From Negativicutes bacterium (GTDB lineage: Bacteria; Bacillota_C; Negativicutes; Sporomusales_B; JARLHX01): a stretch of 47,582 bases of DNA. The notes beneath the pieces were generated by a model that worked only from the letters and a program-made list of their open reading frames with translations, searched no databases and was not told where the DNA came from. The stretch is taken from NCBI GenBank assembly GCA_031292015.1, contig JARLHY010000177.1, positions 1 through 47,582 on the forward strand. The letters run 5' to 3'. The translations under genes and the position numbers were made by a program. This document shows, one piece after another, positions 33,335 through 43,085 of this stretch; position 1 is the first letter of the stretch; each line of letters starts with the position of its first letter.

Positions 33335-33383
33335 CGAAGTCCGGTAGCACCAACTGAACCCTGTGCATCACCTACCGACTTCG
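33335..33383 (+). promoter_or_regulatory. Leader hairpin upstream of the HD-GYP gene
   Basis: CGAAGTCCGGTAG (33335-33347) pairs with CTACCGACTTCG (33372-33383) with one bulged C, giving a 12-bp stem over a 24-base loop. It does not match the c-di-GMP riboswitch consensus that I know. No T run follows. Confidence 0.4.
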
Positions 33384-33417
33384 CCGGCCGCATTTCACGA
33401 TTCGTCGGAGGTTTCGA

Positions 33418-34485
33418 ATGAAATACCGCGTACGCCACTATCCAGTAAGTGAGCTCTCTCCCGGGATGATCGTCGGTGAAACCATCGTAAGCGAAACAGG
33501 AAAAGTGATGCTCGATGAAAACGCCGTTCTCAACGACACTCTCATTCGGCTCCTGTTTTTTTGGGGGGTCGAGACAATACCGATCAAAGAAACAGGCCCC
33601 TCTCGCCTGAAGTTTCTCAACACCGCCGCTGCGGAAAACCAGGCCTTCGTGGCGACCCACCGCGAAATCACCGCAGCGGTCAAAGATGCCTTCGACAAAA
33701 TACGCTGCCTGCGGGAGGTTCCGGTTCAGCAATTCGCCGAACTGGCCAACCGCTGTTACAGTTCGCTGGTGTCATCCCCCGGAGTGATGAATCACCTTAT
33801 GACCATCTACGAAACCGACGATTACACCTTCAGGCATTCGGTCAATGTAAGCATCATCGCCGGCGTCATCGGAAAATGGCTCGGCATCATGGAAGACCTG
33901 CTGCAGGATCTTGTTCTGGCCGGTATGCTTCATGACGTCGGAAAAACCCAGATTCCCCTTTCGATTCTGAACAAGCCCGGCAAACTTGCCGGCGCCGAGA
34001 TGGAGCTGATGAAGGAACATGCCGCCAAAGGCGCCGATCTGCTCGCCGCTTCGTGTCAGTTGCCTGACTCGGTGACCAGCGCCATCCGGCAGCACCACGA
34101 GCGAATGGACGGCACCGGCTACCCTTGCCGGCTGCACGGCGATAAAATATCCCTCACCGCCAAAGTGATTGCCATCGCCGATATTTATGACGCCATGACT
34201 TCCAACCGGGTCTACCGCACCGCGGTTACCCCCTTTGCGGTGGCGGCCGAATTCTCGAAAGACATGTTTGCCAAACTGGCGCCGGAAATTTGCACCGTTT
34301 TCCTGAACAATCTGGCCCAGTCGCTTATCGGCTGCACCGTCAGACTGTCCGACGCCTCCACCGCAAAGGTGATCTGTATCAACAAGCATCATCTGGACAG
34401 ACCGACCCTGCAGGCCACGGACGGAACCTTCGTCAATCTGACGGAAAGGCGCGATCTGACGATCCTGGGGATCATCTCCGACTAA
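33418..34485 (+). CDS. HD-GYP domain protein, probable c-di-GMP phosphodiesterase
   Basis: The 355-residue product has an N-terminal non-catalytic region (about residues 1-115) and an HD-GYP domain. The key motifs are complete: MLHDVGK (HD at 172-173), HHERMDGTGYP (226-236, the GYP loop) and IADIYDAMTSNRVYR. Such proteins hydrolyse cyclic di-GMP to GMP and affect motility, biofilm and sometimes sporulation. There is no receiver or membrane part, so control must come from the N-terminal region or from expression. ATG 33418 has GGAGG upstream. The extended C-terminus (about residues 290-355) is beta-rich and PilZ-like in appearance, but no PilZ motif is seen. Confidence 0.9.
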   Translation: MKYRVRHYPVSELSPGMIVGETIVSETGKVMLDENAVLNDTLIRLLFFWGVETIPIKETGPSRLKFLNTAAAENQAFVATHREITAAVKDAFDKIRCLREVPVQQFAELANRCYSSLVSSPGVMNHLMTIYETDDYTFRHSVNVSIIAGVIGKWLGIMEDLLQDLVLAGMLHDVGKTQIPLSILNKPGKLAGAEMELMKEHAAKGADLLAASCQLPDSVTSAIRQHHERMDGTGYPCRLHGDKISLTAKVIAIADIYDAMTSNRVYRTAVTPFAVAAEFSKDMFAKLAPEICTVFLNNLAQSLIGCTVRLSDASTAKVICINKHHLDRPTLQATDGTFVNLTERRDLTILGIISD

Positions 34486-34567
34486 TGCGGGCGGCGGTGC
34501 TGCCATACTTTCTCCGGTACGACTCGCGCAGCTGCAGCCTGACCAATTTTTCTCCTGATCGACAAGG

Positions 34568-34635
34568 AAAGGTGCTCGAAGAAGGCGCCTTTTTTTACTG
34601 CCCGCTTCCGGCCTCGGCTGTCGAGGCTTTTCTTT
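34568..34635 (+). terminator. Tandem terminators after the HD-GYP gene
   Basis: AAGGTGC/GCGCCTT stem with T run (34568-34597), then GCCTCG/CGAGGC (34611-34627) with a T-rich tail. Confidence 0.75.
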
Positions 34636-34695
34636 CCGCCTAAATAAAGGATTTCCAAGCAGTTTGTAGAAATTAAAATCCGGAGGTGGTGTGTC

Positions 34696-36855
34696 TTGCC
34701 AAGGATCTTTTCCGAACTTTCTCCAGCGCTGAAATACGAATTATCGGGCATCGCGCTGATCACCATCGCCATAATAACCCTGGCGAGTCTTACTGGAATG
34801 AATACAGGCCCGGCCGGCCTGTTCGCCGCCAAAATCCTCAAGTACAGTTTCGGTATCGGCGCCCCGGTGCCGCCGCTGCTGCTCTTGGCCATCGGCTCAC
34901 GCTATGTCTGGACCCGGCGCGGTATCAGCTATTCTCTGAAATTCTGGGGATTATTCCTCACCTATATCTTGCTGCTGGCTATCTATCATCATTTCAAAAT
35001 TCCTGTCGACCAGGAGATCCTGCCGGAAAGCCTAGTCCCCGGCGGCGGTCTGGTGGGGGGGAGCTTACTGTTCGCCCTGCGGAAACTGTTCGGCTTTTCC
35101 GGCAGCATCATCGTACTGATCGGTGCTTCGATTTCTTCAGTGATCCTGGCTACCACCTGGTCTTTGGCCAAAACCCTCGTTCTGGCCAAAGACAAAGCCA
35201 CCGAGAGTCTGGTCAGCGCCCGCCAGGCCGTGGCCTCCACCTGGGAAAACGCGATCGCGGACCGCTCTGGCGACGAAGCCGACCCACGCTTCTACAACCA
35301 GGAGAGAGACCGCCCGCCGATCCAGCCAACCGCGAAAAAAGCCCCGCCGGTTCCGGCCCCGGAAGTCCCGTCGAGCCAGCCCGCGGCGACCGCCACCGCG
35401 CCACCGCCGCTTCCTGTTCCGGCATCCCTGGCCCATTACAAACTGCCGTCCATAAATTTGCTGAAAAAACCCGCCAAGCCAAAATTCCAGAAAACCACCA
35501 AGGAGATATCCGACAACGCCCGCCTCCTGGAACAGACCCTTGATGATTTCGGGGTGGGCGCCAAAGTGGTAAACATCTGCCAGGGGCCTGCCGTCACGCG
35601 CTACGAGCTGGAACCGGGAGCCGGCGTCAAGGTCAGCCGGATCGTGAGCCTGGCCGACGATATCGCCCTGAAGCTCGCCGCGCCAGGCGTTAGGATCGAG
35701 GCGCCGATTCCCGGCAAAGCCGCCGTCGGCATCGAAGTCCCCAACAAAGAGGTTTCCAGCGTTCCCTTACGGGAAGTGCTGGAAAGCAACGAGTTCCAGC
35801 AGGCCACATCCCGGTTGACTGTGGCCCTCGGCAAAGACATCACCGGTCTGCCGATCATGGCCGACCTCGCCAAGATGCCGCATCTGCTGGTGGCCGGCGC
35901 CACCGGCTCCGGCAAAAGCGTGTGCATAAATACCCTGATAGTCAGCATCCTATTTAAAGCCCGTCCTGACGAAGTCAAATTCCTGCTCATCGATCCCAAG
36001 GTCGTGGAACTGTCCAACTATAACGGAATTCCCCACCTGCTGAGCCCGGTGGTTACCGACTGCAAAAAAGCAGCAGCAGCTCTTCACTGGGCGGTGCAGG
36101 AAATGGAGCGACGCTACGCGCTGTTTGCCGCAGCCGGCGTCCGCGACATCGCCCGCTACAACGAGACAAGCGAAGATGACCGCCTGCCGCTCATCGTGGT
36201 AATCATCGACGAACTTGCCGACCTGATGATGGTGGCGCCGGTAGACGTGGAAGACGCCATCTGCCGCCTGGCCCAGATGGCCCGGGCAGCCGGCCTGCAC
36301 CTGGTGCTGGCCACCCAGCGGCCCTCGGTGGATGTCATCACCGGCACCATCAAGGCCAATATCCCTTCCCGGATATCCTTCGCCGTGTCTTCTCAGGTCG
36401 ATTCCCGCACCATCCTGGATATGGCCGGAGCCGAGAAGCTTCTCGGCAAGGGGGACATGCTGTTCTACCCGGTCGGAGCGCCCAAACCGCTGCGACTCCA
36501 GGGAGCTTTCATCGCCGACGGCGAAGTGGAGGAACTGGTCGGATTCCTGCGGGGCCAGCTGGAACCCGAATACACCGAGGGCGTCACCGCTTATGATGAA
36601 ACCGGCGACAAAAAGGGGCGGGAAAGCTTCGAGGACGATCTGTTGGAAGAAGCCGTCCGCATGGTCCTTGAAACAGGACAAGCCTCGGTATCTATGCTGC
36701 AGCGAAAGTTCCGCATCGGTTATACCCGCGCTGCCAGGCTGATCGATACGATGGAAGAAATGAAAATCATCGGTCCGAATATCGGCAGCAAGGCCCGCGA
36801 CATCCTGATGACCTCCGATCAGATCCACGCCCGTTATTTCAACCAGCAGCAGTAA
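34696..36855 (+). CDS. spoIIIE: DNA translocase FtsK/SpoIIIE
   Basis: The protein pumps DNA through the closing septum; in spore-formers it moves the chromosome into the forespore. The 719-residue product has about four N-terminal membrane spans (residues 15-165) and a Pro/Ala-rich linker (about 200-250). The alpha/beta motor has Walker [13 protein letters not shown] near residue 400, Walker [13 protein letters not shown] and [26 protein letters not shown]-terminal gamma winged helix ([23 protein letters not shown]) reads orienting DNA sequences. TTG 34696 follows GGAGGTG with 7 bp spacing. The place after tepA-ylzJ matches spoIIIE, with the ger and small-gene regions inserted between. Confidence 0.95.
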   Translation: MPRIFSELSPALKYELSGIALITIAIITLASLTGMNTGPAGLFAAKILKYSFGIGAPVPPLLLLAIGSRYVWTRRGISYSLKFWGLFLTYILLLAIYHHFKIPVDQEILPESLVPGGGLVGGSLLFALRKLFGFSGSIIVLIGASISSVILATTWSLAKTLVLAKDKATESLVSARQAVASTWENAIADRSGDEADPRFYNQERDRPPIQPTAKKAPPVPAPEVPSSQPAATATAPPPLPVPASLAHYKLPSINLLKKPAKPKFQKTTKEISDNARLLEQTLDDFGVGAKVVNICQGPAVTRYELEPGAGVKVSRIVSLADDIALKLAAPGVRIEAPIPGKAAVGIEVPNKEVSSVPLREVLESNEFQQATSRLTVALGKDITGLPIMADLAKMPHLLVAGATGSGKSVCINTLIVSILFKARPDEVKFLLIDPKVVELSNYNGIPHLLSPVVTDCKKAAAALHWAVQEMERRYALFAAAGVRDIARYNETSEDDRLPLIVVIIDELADLMMVAPVDVEDAICRLAQMARAAGLHLVLATQRPSVDVITGTIKANIPSRISFAVSSQVDSRTILDMAGAEKLLGKGDMLFYPVGAPKPLRLQGAFIADGEVEELVGFLRGQLEPEYTEGVTAYDETGDKKGRESFEDDLLEEAVRMVLETGQASVSMLQRKFRIGYTRAARLIDTMEEMKIIGPNIGSKARDILMTSDQIHARYFNQQQ

Positions 36856-36933
36856 TTTTACTGCCGGCGCGAAAATAATGCCCGCATCCGGGCAAAATAA
36901 TATTATAGCTTCAAGAACTGATGGTGACACCTG

Positions 36934-37968
36934 TTGCACATGATCATCTCACTGGAAGAAGCCCTAAAACTTGATAATCCGATTTTCATTGATATGCGCG
37001 CCCCGGTCGAATACGCCGACGGCTGCATCCCCGGCGCCATCAACGTCCCGCTCTTTGACGACGAGCAGCGCAGCCAGGTCGGTCTTGTCTACCGGGTCGA
37101 CGGTCCGGAACAAGCCAAACAACTCGGACTCACTCTGGTGTCCAAGAAACTGCCGGACATTGTCAAACACATTCGCGGCCACCATGACAGCGGCCGGCCG
37201 GTGATCGTCTATTGCTGGCGCGGCGGCATGCGTTCCAAAGCGGTGGTCAATATTCTGGATCTTATGGGCATCCCGGCCCGACAGCTTGTCGGCGGCTACA
37301 AAAATTACCGCCGCCATGTCCTGGAAAGCCTCGAGAATTTTTCGTCCCTGCCGCCGATTGTCGTGCTCTGCGGCTCCACCGGAGTGGGCAAGACCACGCT
37401 GCTGGATCTGCTGTCCCGCCGCGGCGTGCCCGTGATCGATCTGGAAAACCTGGCCAACCACCGGGGTTCGGTGTTCGGTCAGGTCGGCCTGGGCCGTCCG
37501 GCCACCGCCCATCATTTTGACTCTGCCTTGCTGGGCGAGCTCCAGCGTCTGCGCGGTCAGCCGTTCATCCTGGTAGAATGCGAAAGCAAGCGAATCGGCA
37601 ACGTCTATCTGCCGAATGTACTGTATCTTGCCATGAGCCGGGGCCGGAAAATCCTGGCCCGGGCTTCGGTGGAAACCAGGGTTTCCCGTCTTATCGAGGA
37701 ATATCTTGATCTATGCCGTGACAATCAGGAGGCCATTATCGCCAGCCTGAAGATGCTGAAAAAACGCCTGGGCACTGCAAAAATCGAAAAACTCCTCACC
37801 GACCTTGCCGCCAATCGGGTTCGCGAAGTTGTCCAAGCTTTGCTGGTCGATTACTACGATCCCCTTTATGGTTATGAAACCGCCGCTGCGGCGGACTTCG
37901 ACTTTACGGTAGACGCCGAAGACCTTCAGCAGGCCACTTCGCGAATTATCGACTATTTAACCAAATAA
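36934..37968 (+). CDS. mnmH: tRNA 2-selenouridine synthase
   Basis: MnmH (SelU/YbbB) swaps sulfur for selenium on the wobble 2-thiouridine of some tRNAs, using selenophosphate through a geranylated intermediate. The 344-residue product has an N-terminal rhodanese domain with catalytic Cys in YCWRGGMRSK (about residue 93) and a P-loop domain with GSTGVGKTTLL (about residue 146). The diagnostic LENLANHRGSVFG and VECESKRIG follow. TTG 36934 stands 6 bp after GGTGA; ATG 36940 is also possible. Presence implies that the genome has SelD, which is not in the window. Confidence 0.95.
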   Translation: MHMIISLEEALKLDNPIFIDMRAPVEYADGCIPGAINVPLFDDEQRSQVGLVYRVDGPEQAKQLGLTLVSKKLPDIVKHIRGHHDSGRPVIVYCWRGGMRSKAVVNILDLMGIPARQLVGGYKNYRRHVLESLENFSSLPPIVVLCGSTGVGKTTLLDLLSRRGVPVIDLENLANHRGSVFGQVGLGRPATAHHFDSALLGELQRLRGQPFILVECESKRIGNVYLPNVLYLAMSRGRKILARASVETRVSRLIEEYLDLCRDNQEAIIASLKMLKKRLGTAKIEKLLTDLAANRVREVVQALLVDYYDPLYGYETAAAADFDFTVDAEDLQQATSRIIDYLTK

Positions 37969-37981
37969 GGAGGTAATTGTT

Positions 37982-38785
37982 TTGCAGACTTTGGGCGATA
38001 TACTCCGTGCCGCCCGGGAAAAACAAGGCATCTCGGTCAAAGACGTCGAGAAGGCGACAAGTATTCGTGCCATTTACATCCAAGCCATCGAAGACGGCAA
38101 TTACGAAATTCTGCCCGGCGAAGTCTATCTGAAAGGCTTCATCCGGAATTATGCGAATTTCCTCAGTCTCAACGGTCAGGAAATGGTCAATCTCTACCGC
38201 CAGAGCCTGGTGCCTGAAGCCGCCGTTCCGGTGGAACCGGCCGTGAACGAAAAGAAAGAACGGACCCGGACTGAAAAAAAAGAACCGGCCGCCAATAGCG
38301 GCTCTAGCGGGAAATGGCTCACCGGAGCGGTGGTATTGCTCGTGATTGCCGGCGCGGTCTGGCTGGCGCAATCTTACTGGAACGGTCCTTCAGCACCGCC
38401 CACCCCGGCGCCCCAAAGCCAGAACCAGAGTCAGAGCCAGTCGACCCAGCCTGCCCCCCCGCCGCAGGCCGCTCCCCAGAAACCACCCGCTCCCGCGACT
38501 CCCGCGGCTCCCGCCGCGAAGTCCATCGTCATTGTCGCCAAATTCACCGAACTGTCCTGGATATTGGCTACCGCCGACGGGAAAGTCGTCTATGAAGGCA
38601 TCCCGAAAGTCGGGGAATCTCTCACCTGGACCGCCGACCGGAGAATCACCCTCCGGGTGGGCAACGCCCAAGGCGTCGACCTGACCCTCAACGGCCAGCC
38701 TCAGGGGAAAATGGGCGGAGACGGCGAAGTTCTGGAAAAAACCTTTAACGCCGGTCCGGCCCCCACCAACATTCAGAAACAGTGA
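37982..38785 (+). CDS. rodZ: RodZ-like cytoskeletal/cell-shape protein
   Basis: The 267-residue product has an N-terminal helix-turn-helix (TLGDILRAAREKQGISVKDVEKATSIRAIYIQAIE), one membrane span (LTGAVVLLVIAGAVWLA) and a long Pro/Gln/Ser/Ala linker. A C-terminal beta domain of the DUF4115 kind (SWILATADGKVVYEGIPKVGESLTW and GVDLTLNGQPQG) completes it. RodZ links MreB to the elongation machinery; its Firmicute relative YmfM lies near this place in B. subtilis. TTG 37982 follows AAGGAGG by 8 bp and stands 13 bp after mnmH, so the two are cotranscribed. Confidence 0.9.
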   Translation: MQTLGDILRAAREKQGISVKDVEKATSIRAIYIQAIEDGNYEILPGEVYLKGFIRNYANFLSLNGQEMVNLYRQSLVPEAAVPVEPAVNEKKERTRTEKKEPAANSGSSGKWLTGAVVLLVIAGAVWLAQSYWNGPSAPPTPAPQSQNQSQSQSTQPAPPPQAAPQKPPAPATPAAPAAKSIVIVAKFTELSWILATADGKVVYEGIPKVGESLTWTADRRITLRVGNAQGVDLTLNGQPQGKMGGDGEVLEKTFNAGPAPTNIQKQ

Positions 38786-38809
38786 ACAGGGGCAAAGGCT
38801 GCAGAAAAT

Positions 38810-38845
38810 CCGCCCGGAGCTTTTTTCCGGCGGCTTTTCTGTTTT
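38810..38845 (+). terminator. Terminator after rodZ
   Basis: CCGCCCGGA (38810-38818) pairs with TCCGGCGG (38826-38833) with one bulge, then T-rich sequence. Confidence 0.75.
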
Positions 38846-38876
38846 CCGCCTGTCGCCTCTGCGATAAGGAGCTATC

Positions 38877-40799
38877 ATGACCGACTCTTTTCTGCCGCTT
38901 TCAAAACAAGACATGGCCGAGCGGGGCTGGGACCAGCTCGATTTCCTCTTCGTCAGCGGTGATGCCTATGTCGACCACCCCAGCTTCGGGCCGGCAATCC
39001 TTTGCCGACTGCTGGAAAAGTGGGGCTGGCGGGTCGGTATCATCGCCCAGCCCGACTGGCGCTCCACCGCCGACTTCAAAAAACTCGGCAAACCGCGTCT
39101 GGCGGTGCTGGTGTCGGCCGGCAACCTTGATTCTCAGCTCAACAAGTTTACCGCTGCCAAGAAGTACCGCAGCACCGACAACTATTCGCCCGGAGGAAAA
39201 GCCGGCCGTCGTCCGGAACGGGCGACCATCGTCTACTGCAACCGGATCAGGGAAGCATGGAAAGACGTCCCCCTGATCATCGGCGGCATCGAAGCCAGCC
39301 TCAGGCGCTTTGCCCATTACGACTACTGGGACGATCATATCCGCCGCTCCATACTCATCGACGGCCGGGCCGATCTTCTGGTTTACGGCATGGGCGAAAA
39401 ACAGCTTAAGGAAATCTGCGGCCAATTGGCCGCCGGCATAAAGATCGGTGATATCCGCGACGTGCACGGGACTTGCTACCCCTCAGCCACGCTGGAACAT
39501 CTGTGGAACTACATCGAAATACCGGATTATACGGCCGTCAGCAGCGATAAACACGCCTTTGCCGAAGCCTTCCGGCTGCAGTACCTGGAACAGGACCCTG
39601 TCCGGGGCAAGACCGTCGCCCAGAATCACGGCGAGATGTATGTCGTGCAGAATCCGCCGGCGCTGCCCCTCACCACGGCCGAAATGGACGAGATCTACGA
39701 CCTGCCTTACCGCCGCACCTATCATCCCGTCTATGAGGCGGAAGGGGGGGTGCCGGCCATCCAGGAAGTAAAATTCAGCCTGGTCAGTCATCGCGGCTGC
39801 TATGGCGGCTGCTCTTTCTGCGCCATCGTTTCCCACCAGGGGCGGATCATTCAGCCCCGCAGCCGGCAGTCGATCCTGGAAGAGGCCCGGCTGCTCACCA
39901 AACTGCCTGACTTCAAAGGCTATATTCACGATGTGGGTGGCCCCACCGCCAACTTCCGCCTGCCGGCCTGCCAGTACCAGGCCGAGCGGGGGGCCTGCCG
40001 GGACAAGCAGTGCCTTCATCCCGGCCCCTGCCCCAATCTGTCCACCGACCACAGCGACTATCTGGAGCTGCTCCGCTCCCTGCGCCAGCTGCCGGGAGTA
40101 AAAAAGGTATTCATCCGCTCCGGCCTCCGCTATGACTACCTCATGGCTGCCGACAACAGCGAATTCCTGCGGGAGTTGTGCCAGCACCATGTCAGCGGCC
40201 AGCTCAAAGTCGCCCCTGAACATGTCGCCCCCAAGGTAACCCGACTGATGGGAAAATCCGGCAAAGAGGTCTATCAGCGGTTCGCCGCCGCCTTCCGCAG
40301 TATGAACGCCAGCCTGGGCAAAGAACAGTACCTTGTACCCTATTTCATGTCCAGCCACCCCGGCGCCGGACTGAAGGAAGCGGTGGAGCTGGCCGAATTT
40401 CTGCGGGACATGAACTATCACCCCGAACAGGTTCAGGATTTCATTCCCTCGCCTGGCAGCCTGTCCACCGCCATGTACTACAGCGGCATCCATCCCCTTA
40501 CCGGCGAGAAAGTATATGTAGCCAAAGACCCCCACGAAAAAAAATTGCAGCGGGCCCTGCTGCAATACCGGGATCCGAAAAACTACCCACTGGTGTTGGA
40601 AGCCCTGACGAAAGCCGGCCGCCAGGATCTCATCGGCTTCGGTCCCAAATGCCTCATCCGGCCGCCCCGTCAGGCAGACGCCAAATTCGCCGCGGCTAAA
40701 GGCCCCAAAGCCCGCAGCCTGCCGCCCGGCCGCAGCAAAAAGACTACAGCAGCCCAAAAGACAACCACAACCAAAAAGACCAAGGCCCGCCGGCCTTAG
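38877..40799 (+). CDS. ygiQ: Radical SAM protein, YgiQ family
   Basis: The 640-residue protein is a large radical SAM enzyme of unknown reaction. The N-terminal domain contains [20 protein letters not shown] and the [16 protein letters not shown] motif of the group. The iron-sulfur cluster motif CYGGCSFC is near residue 307, and a second cysteine-rich patch (CQYQ...[14 protein letters not shown], about residues 360-385) may bind a second cluster. A third conserved block reads VAPEHV and PYFMSSHPG. The C-terminal 40 residues are Lys/Thr/Arg/Pro-rich and the terminator lies in their codons. ATG 38877 has AAGGAG. It separates rodZ from rimO relative to other Firmicutes. Confidence 0.92.
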   Translation: MTDSFLPLSKQDMAERGWDQLDFLFVSGDAYVDHPSFGPAILCRLLEKWGWRVGIIAQPDWRSTADFKKLGKPRLAVLVSAGNLDSQLNKFTAAKKYRSTDNYSPGGKAGRRPERATIVYCNRIREAWKDVPLIIGGIEASLRRFAHYDYWDDHIRRSILIDGRADLLVYGMGEKQLKEICGQLAAGIKIGDIRDVHGTCYPSATLEHLWNYIEIPDYTAVSSDKHAFAEAFRLQYLEQDPVRGKTVAQNHGEMYVVQNPPALPLTTAEMDEIYDLPYRRTYHPVYEAEGGVPAIQEVKFSLVSHRGCYGGCSFCAIVSHQGRIIQPRSRQSILEEARLLTKLPDFKGYIHDVGGPTANFRLPACQYQAERGACRDKQCLHPGPCPNLSTDHSDYLELLRSLRQLPGVKKVFIRSGLRYDYLMAADNSEFLRELCQHHVSGQLKVAPEHVAPKVTRLMGKSGKEVYQRFAAAFRSMNASLGKEQYLVPYFMSSHPGAGLKEAVELAEFLRDMNYHPEQVQDFIPSPGSLSTAMYYSGIHPLTGEKVYVAKDPHEKKLQRALLQYRDPKNYPLVLEALTKAGRQDLIGFGPKCLIRPPRQADAKFAAAKGPKARSLPPGRSKKTTAAQKTTTTKKTKARRP

Positions 40800-40808
40800 T
40801 CTTTTTTT
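40773..40808 (+). terminator. Terminator inside the 3' end of ygiQ
   Basis: AAAAAGACCAAGGCC (40773-40787) pairs with GGCCTTAGTCTTTTT (one mismatch), then further T. The first arm encodes the last residues. Confidence 0.88.
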
Positions 40809-40940
40809 CTTTGCGATATATCGTCTTTGGCAACACCGTCACGGCTGTTTTCTCAGAATAATCACTGGGAAGGAAGGACCTAAGCTGTCCGGCACGTTGC
40901 AGCTTGGTAAAAAAATTTCCCTCCAGGATGCCCGGCCGCA

Positions 40941-40972
40941 ACAAAATACCCCCGACCATTTTGGGCGGGGGT
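40941..40972 (-). terminator. Terminator of the minus-strand membrane gene
   Basis: ACCCCCG (40948-40954) and CGGGGGT (40966-40972) form the stem; on the minus strand it is followed by ATTTTGT. Confidence 0.7.
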
Positions 40973-40993
40973 GCTCCAAAGCCTTGTTTTGTC

Positions 40994-41377
40994 TTATTCC
41001 GTCTCCGGGTAAAAGATACGGCGACACTTCTTCGACCATAAATAGTAGGCCACCAGACCATGGGTAATGATGATAAAGCCACCAGCCACCGGGAGAAAAA
41101 ATGCCACTATGATCCCGAGCATTATCATCAGCAGCGAGAAACCGATTTCGAAGAACCGGGCCCAGCGTTTAAGCCTGAGCAGTCCAAACGCCGGAGCGAC
41201 ATAAAGAAACGCCGACAATCCGGTCAGTGACGCGTTGTAGAGGTCCTGATCGATAATAGCGGAATACAGCTTGAAACAATTGCCGATAGCGCTGAGAAGT
41301 AAAAAAACAATGATGGCAATCAGACCGCCGGTAAGATCGGGGTGGAGAACCCCCCACCAGGAAGGGCGCTTTTCCAT
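40994..41377 (-). CDS. Small membrane protein of unknown function (127 residues)
   Basis: Four membrane spans are seen (GLIAIIVFLLLSAIG, LTGLSAFLYVAPAFGLL, IGFSLLMIMLGIIVAFFLP, GGFIIITHGLVAYYLW). The tail CRRIFYPETE is polar. There is no family that I recognise. The gene has an AAAGGC-like ribosome site on the minus strand and its own terminator, and is flanked by plus-strand genes on both sides, so it is likely a monocistronic insertion. Confidence 0.75.
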   Translation of the reverse strand: MEKRPSWWGVLHPDLTGGLIAIIVFLLLSAIGNCFKLYSAIIDQDLYNASLTGLSAFLYVAPAFGLLRLKRWARFFEIGFSLLMIMLGIIVAFFLPVAGGFIIITHGLVAYYLWSKKCRRIFYPETE

Positions 41378-41487
41378 GGGGAATCACTGCCTTTCGGAGT
41401 TGTCTAGCCTATCCCATTATACATAAATTAACCCTACTTGGGAATAACTTATCTTGGAGTTAAGACTTGAGGGGATGGGGGACAAAT

Positions 41488-41883
41488 ATGGAAAACAAAA
41501 GACCGCACCTGCAGGCCGCACTGCTCTGTGAAGGAGTCACCACCGACACCGAAGGGCGGCATACCATTCACAATGAATTCAGCCAGTACACTATGGGTTA
41601 CTCCCAGCCGTTCACCATTTTGACCATCTGGCGCGGTGATAACAGTACCTCCGGTGACGGCTACAAAGAAAAGACCGAAATCGTGGCCCCGGACGGCAGG
41701 ATAGTGGCGGCAGGAGAAAACGGCCCCTTCATCCTGCAGGACGACACCTATCGCCAGGTCAACACCATTTTATTGGAAAACATCGATTTTACCAACGAAG
41801 GAGTCTACGAACTGCGGGTTTCCCTGGCCGCTGCCGACAACAGCGTCATTGCCAGCGAATCGTATCCGGTAACGGTTATCTGA
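41488..41883 (+). CDS. Small beta-rich protein, possibly DUF6941-like
   Basis: The 131-residue product begins MENKRPHLQAALLCEGVTTD and then alternates strands (HTIHNEFSQYTM, PFTILTIWRGD, EIVAPDGRIVAAGE, GVYELRVSLA). The pattern of a short conserved ALLCE start followed by a beta-sandwich with PDGR resembles DUF6941, but the match is only by eye. No signal peptide is present. ATG 41488 has a GGGGG-type site. Function unknown. Confidence 0.65.
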   Translation: MENKRPHLQAALLCEGVTTDTEGRHTIHNEFSQYTMGYSQPFTILTIWRGDNSTSGDGYKEKTEIVAPDGRIVAAGENGPFILQDDTYRQVNTILLENIDFTNEGVYELRVSLAAADNSVIASESYPVTVI

Positions 41884-41925
41884 GCCGTTGTACGACGCCT
41901 TTAGCGCCTAAGTAGGATTTTTATG

Positions 41926-41954
41926 TTGCGTGGCGAATAAATAAGCAGTATAGT
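41926..41954 (+). promoter_or_regulatory. Promoter of the substrate-binding protein gene
   Basis: TTGCGT (41926-41931), 17 bp, TATAGT (41949-41954). It lies about 80 bp before the start. Confidence 0.7.
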
Positions 41955-42032
41955 AGATAGAAGCAGCTTTGCGAGCAGTTCCCGTTCTGTGAAGCTTGCC
42001 GACTTTTTCCGGCCTCGACAAGGGAGGTACTT

Positions 42033-43070
42033 ATGCGACGCTATCTGCCACTGTTATTGCTGTCGTTCTTTGTAGTCGTCCTGATAACCTCCGGGACGAC
42101 TTTCTTGGCTGGCTACGCTGGCAAAGAAACACCGGAAAACCATAAGACCGTCGTTGTTTACACCACCCTGCCGCTGGAGCAGGTGACCGTCCTGACCCAG
42201 GAATACGAAAAAAGCTTCGGCGTCCGCGTCACCCTGGTCCCGCTCACTCCAGCCGATCTGCTGATCAAAGCCAGGTTCGACGCAGGCACCCCCCAGGCCG
42301 CCGACCTGCTTCTGACCAGCCAGGCGGCGCTTCAGGCCGCGAAAAAGGGGAAGATGCTCGCGCCTTATACGTCCGAAGCCGTGGACCTGATTCCCGAGCG
42401 TTTCTGTGATGATGACGGCTTTTGGGTCGGTGTTTGGTACGACCCCATCGTCTTTGCCGCCAATAAAGATTTTTTGAAAGACCAACCCCGCCCACCGAGC
42501 CAGTGGGCCGATCTGGCCAAACCCGGCAACTTCCGGCTGGTTGTCACCGATTTTCTGGCCGCCGACGCCTCAGCCAACCTGCTTTATTCCCTGGCTGGCG
42601 TAAACGGCGAAAAGGACGCGTTAGCCTATCTGGCCAAAATTCATCCCAAAATAGTTCAGTACTCGAAGTTCCTGGTTACCCCGCCCCGCATGGCCGGGTT
42701 GGGTGAGGCCGACATCGCCATCGCCGTGCAGAGCGAATCGATGCGTTATGTAAAAGACGGTTTCCCGCTGCAGATCATCTATCCCGAAGACGGTACGGCC
42801 TACCTGCTGACCGGCGTCGGTCTTGTCGCAGACGCGCCCCACGCCGACGAAGCAAAACGGTTTATCAACTGGCTGATCCAGGATCCTGTCCCGGAAATTC
42901 TTCAGCGTAATCGATTTTATCTTGTGCCGACCAATCCTGAGACCAAAATCTATAAAGAATCCAACGCCAAAGCCATCAGCCTTTTCGAATACGAGGACAA
43001 GCTGACGTTGGATCAAAAAGCCAAACTTCTCGACAAATGGGTGCAGACTGTGCGCCTCAGTCCGCGCTAG
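42033..43070 (+). CDS. Periplasmic/extracytoplasmic ABC substrate-binding protein (iron(III)/thiamine/polyamine type)
   Basis: The 345-residue product has a signal peptide or N-terminal anchor (YLPLLLLSFFVVVLITSGTTFLAG). The body is a two-lobe binding protein of the AfuA/FutA/PotD cluster: VVVYTTLPLEQVTVL, then PQAADLLLTSQAAL, WVGVWYDPIVFAANK and IIYPEDGTAYLLTGVGLVADAPH. These are usual in iron(III)- and spermidine-binding relatives. No ABC permease or ATPase gene is near, and the ligand cannot be given. It has its own promoter and is followed by rimO after 15 bp. Confidence 0.88.
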   Translation: MRRYLPLLLLSFFVVVLITSGTTFLAGYAGKETPENHKTVVVYTTLPLEQVTVLTQEYEKSFGVRVTLVPLTPADLLIKARFDAGTPQAADLLLTSQAALQAAKKGKMLAPYTSEAVDLIPERFCDDDGFWVGVWYDPIVFAANKDFLKDQPRPPSQWADLAKPGNFRLVVTDFLAADASANLLYSLAGVNGEKDALAYLAKIHPKIVQYSKFLVTPPRMAGLGEADIAIAVQSESMRYVKDGFPLQIIYPEDGTAYLLTGVGLVADAPHADEAKRFINWLIQDPVPEILQRNRFYLVPTNPETKIYKESNAKAISLFEYEDKLTLDQKAKLLDKWVQTVRLSPR

Positions 43071-43085
43071 GAAGGAAGGTGCATC

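Noticed and set aside
33220..33417. c-di-GMP riboswitch in front of the HD-GYP gene
   Set aside because: The conserved GCACAGGGCAAACC and GACGCAAAGCC-type blocks are absent.
39483..40757. Minus-strand open frame of 424 codons opposite ygiQ
   Set aside because: Entirely antisense to a conserved radical SAM gene, with shadow-like composition.
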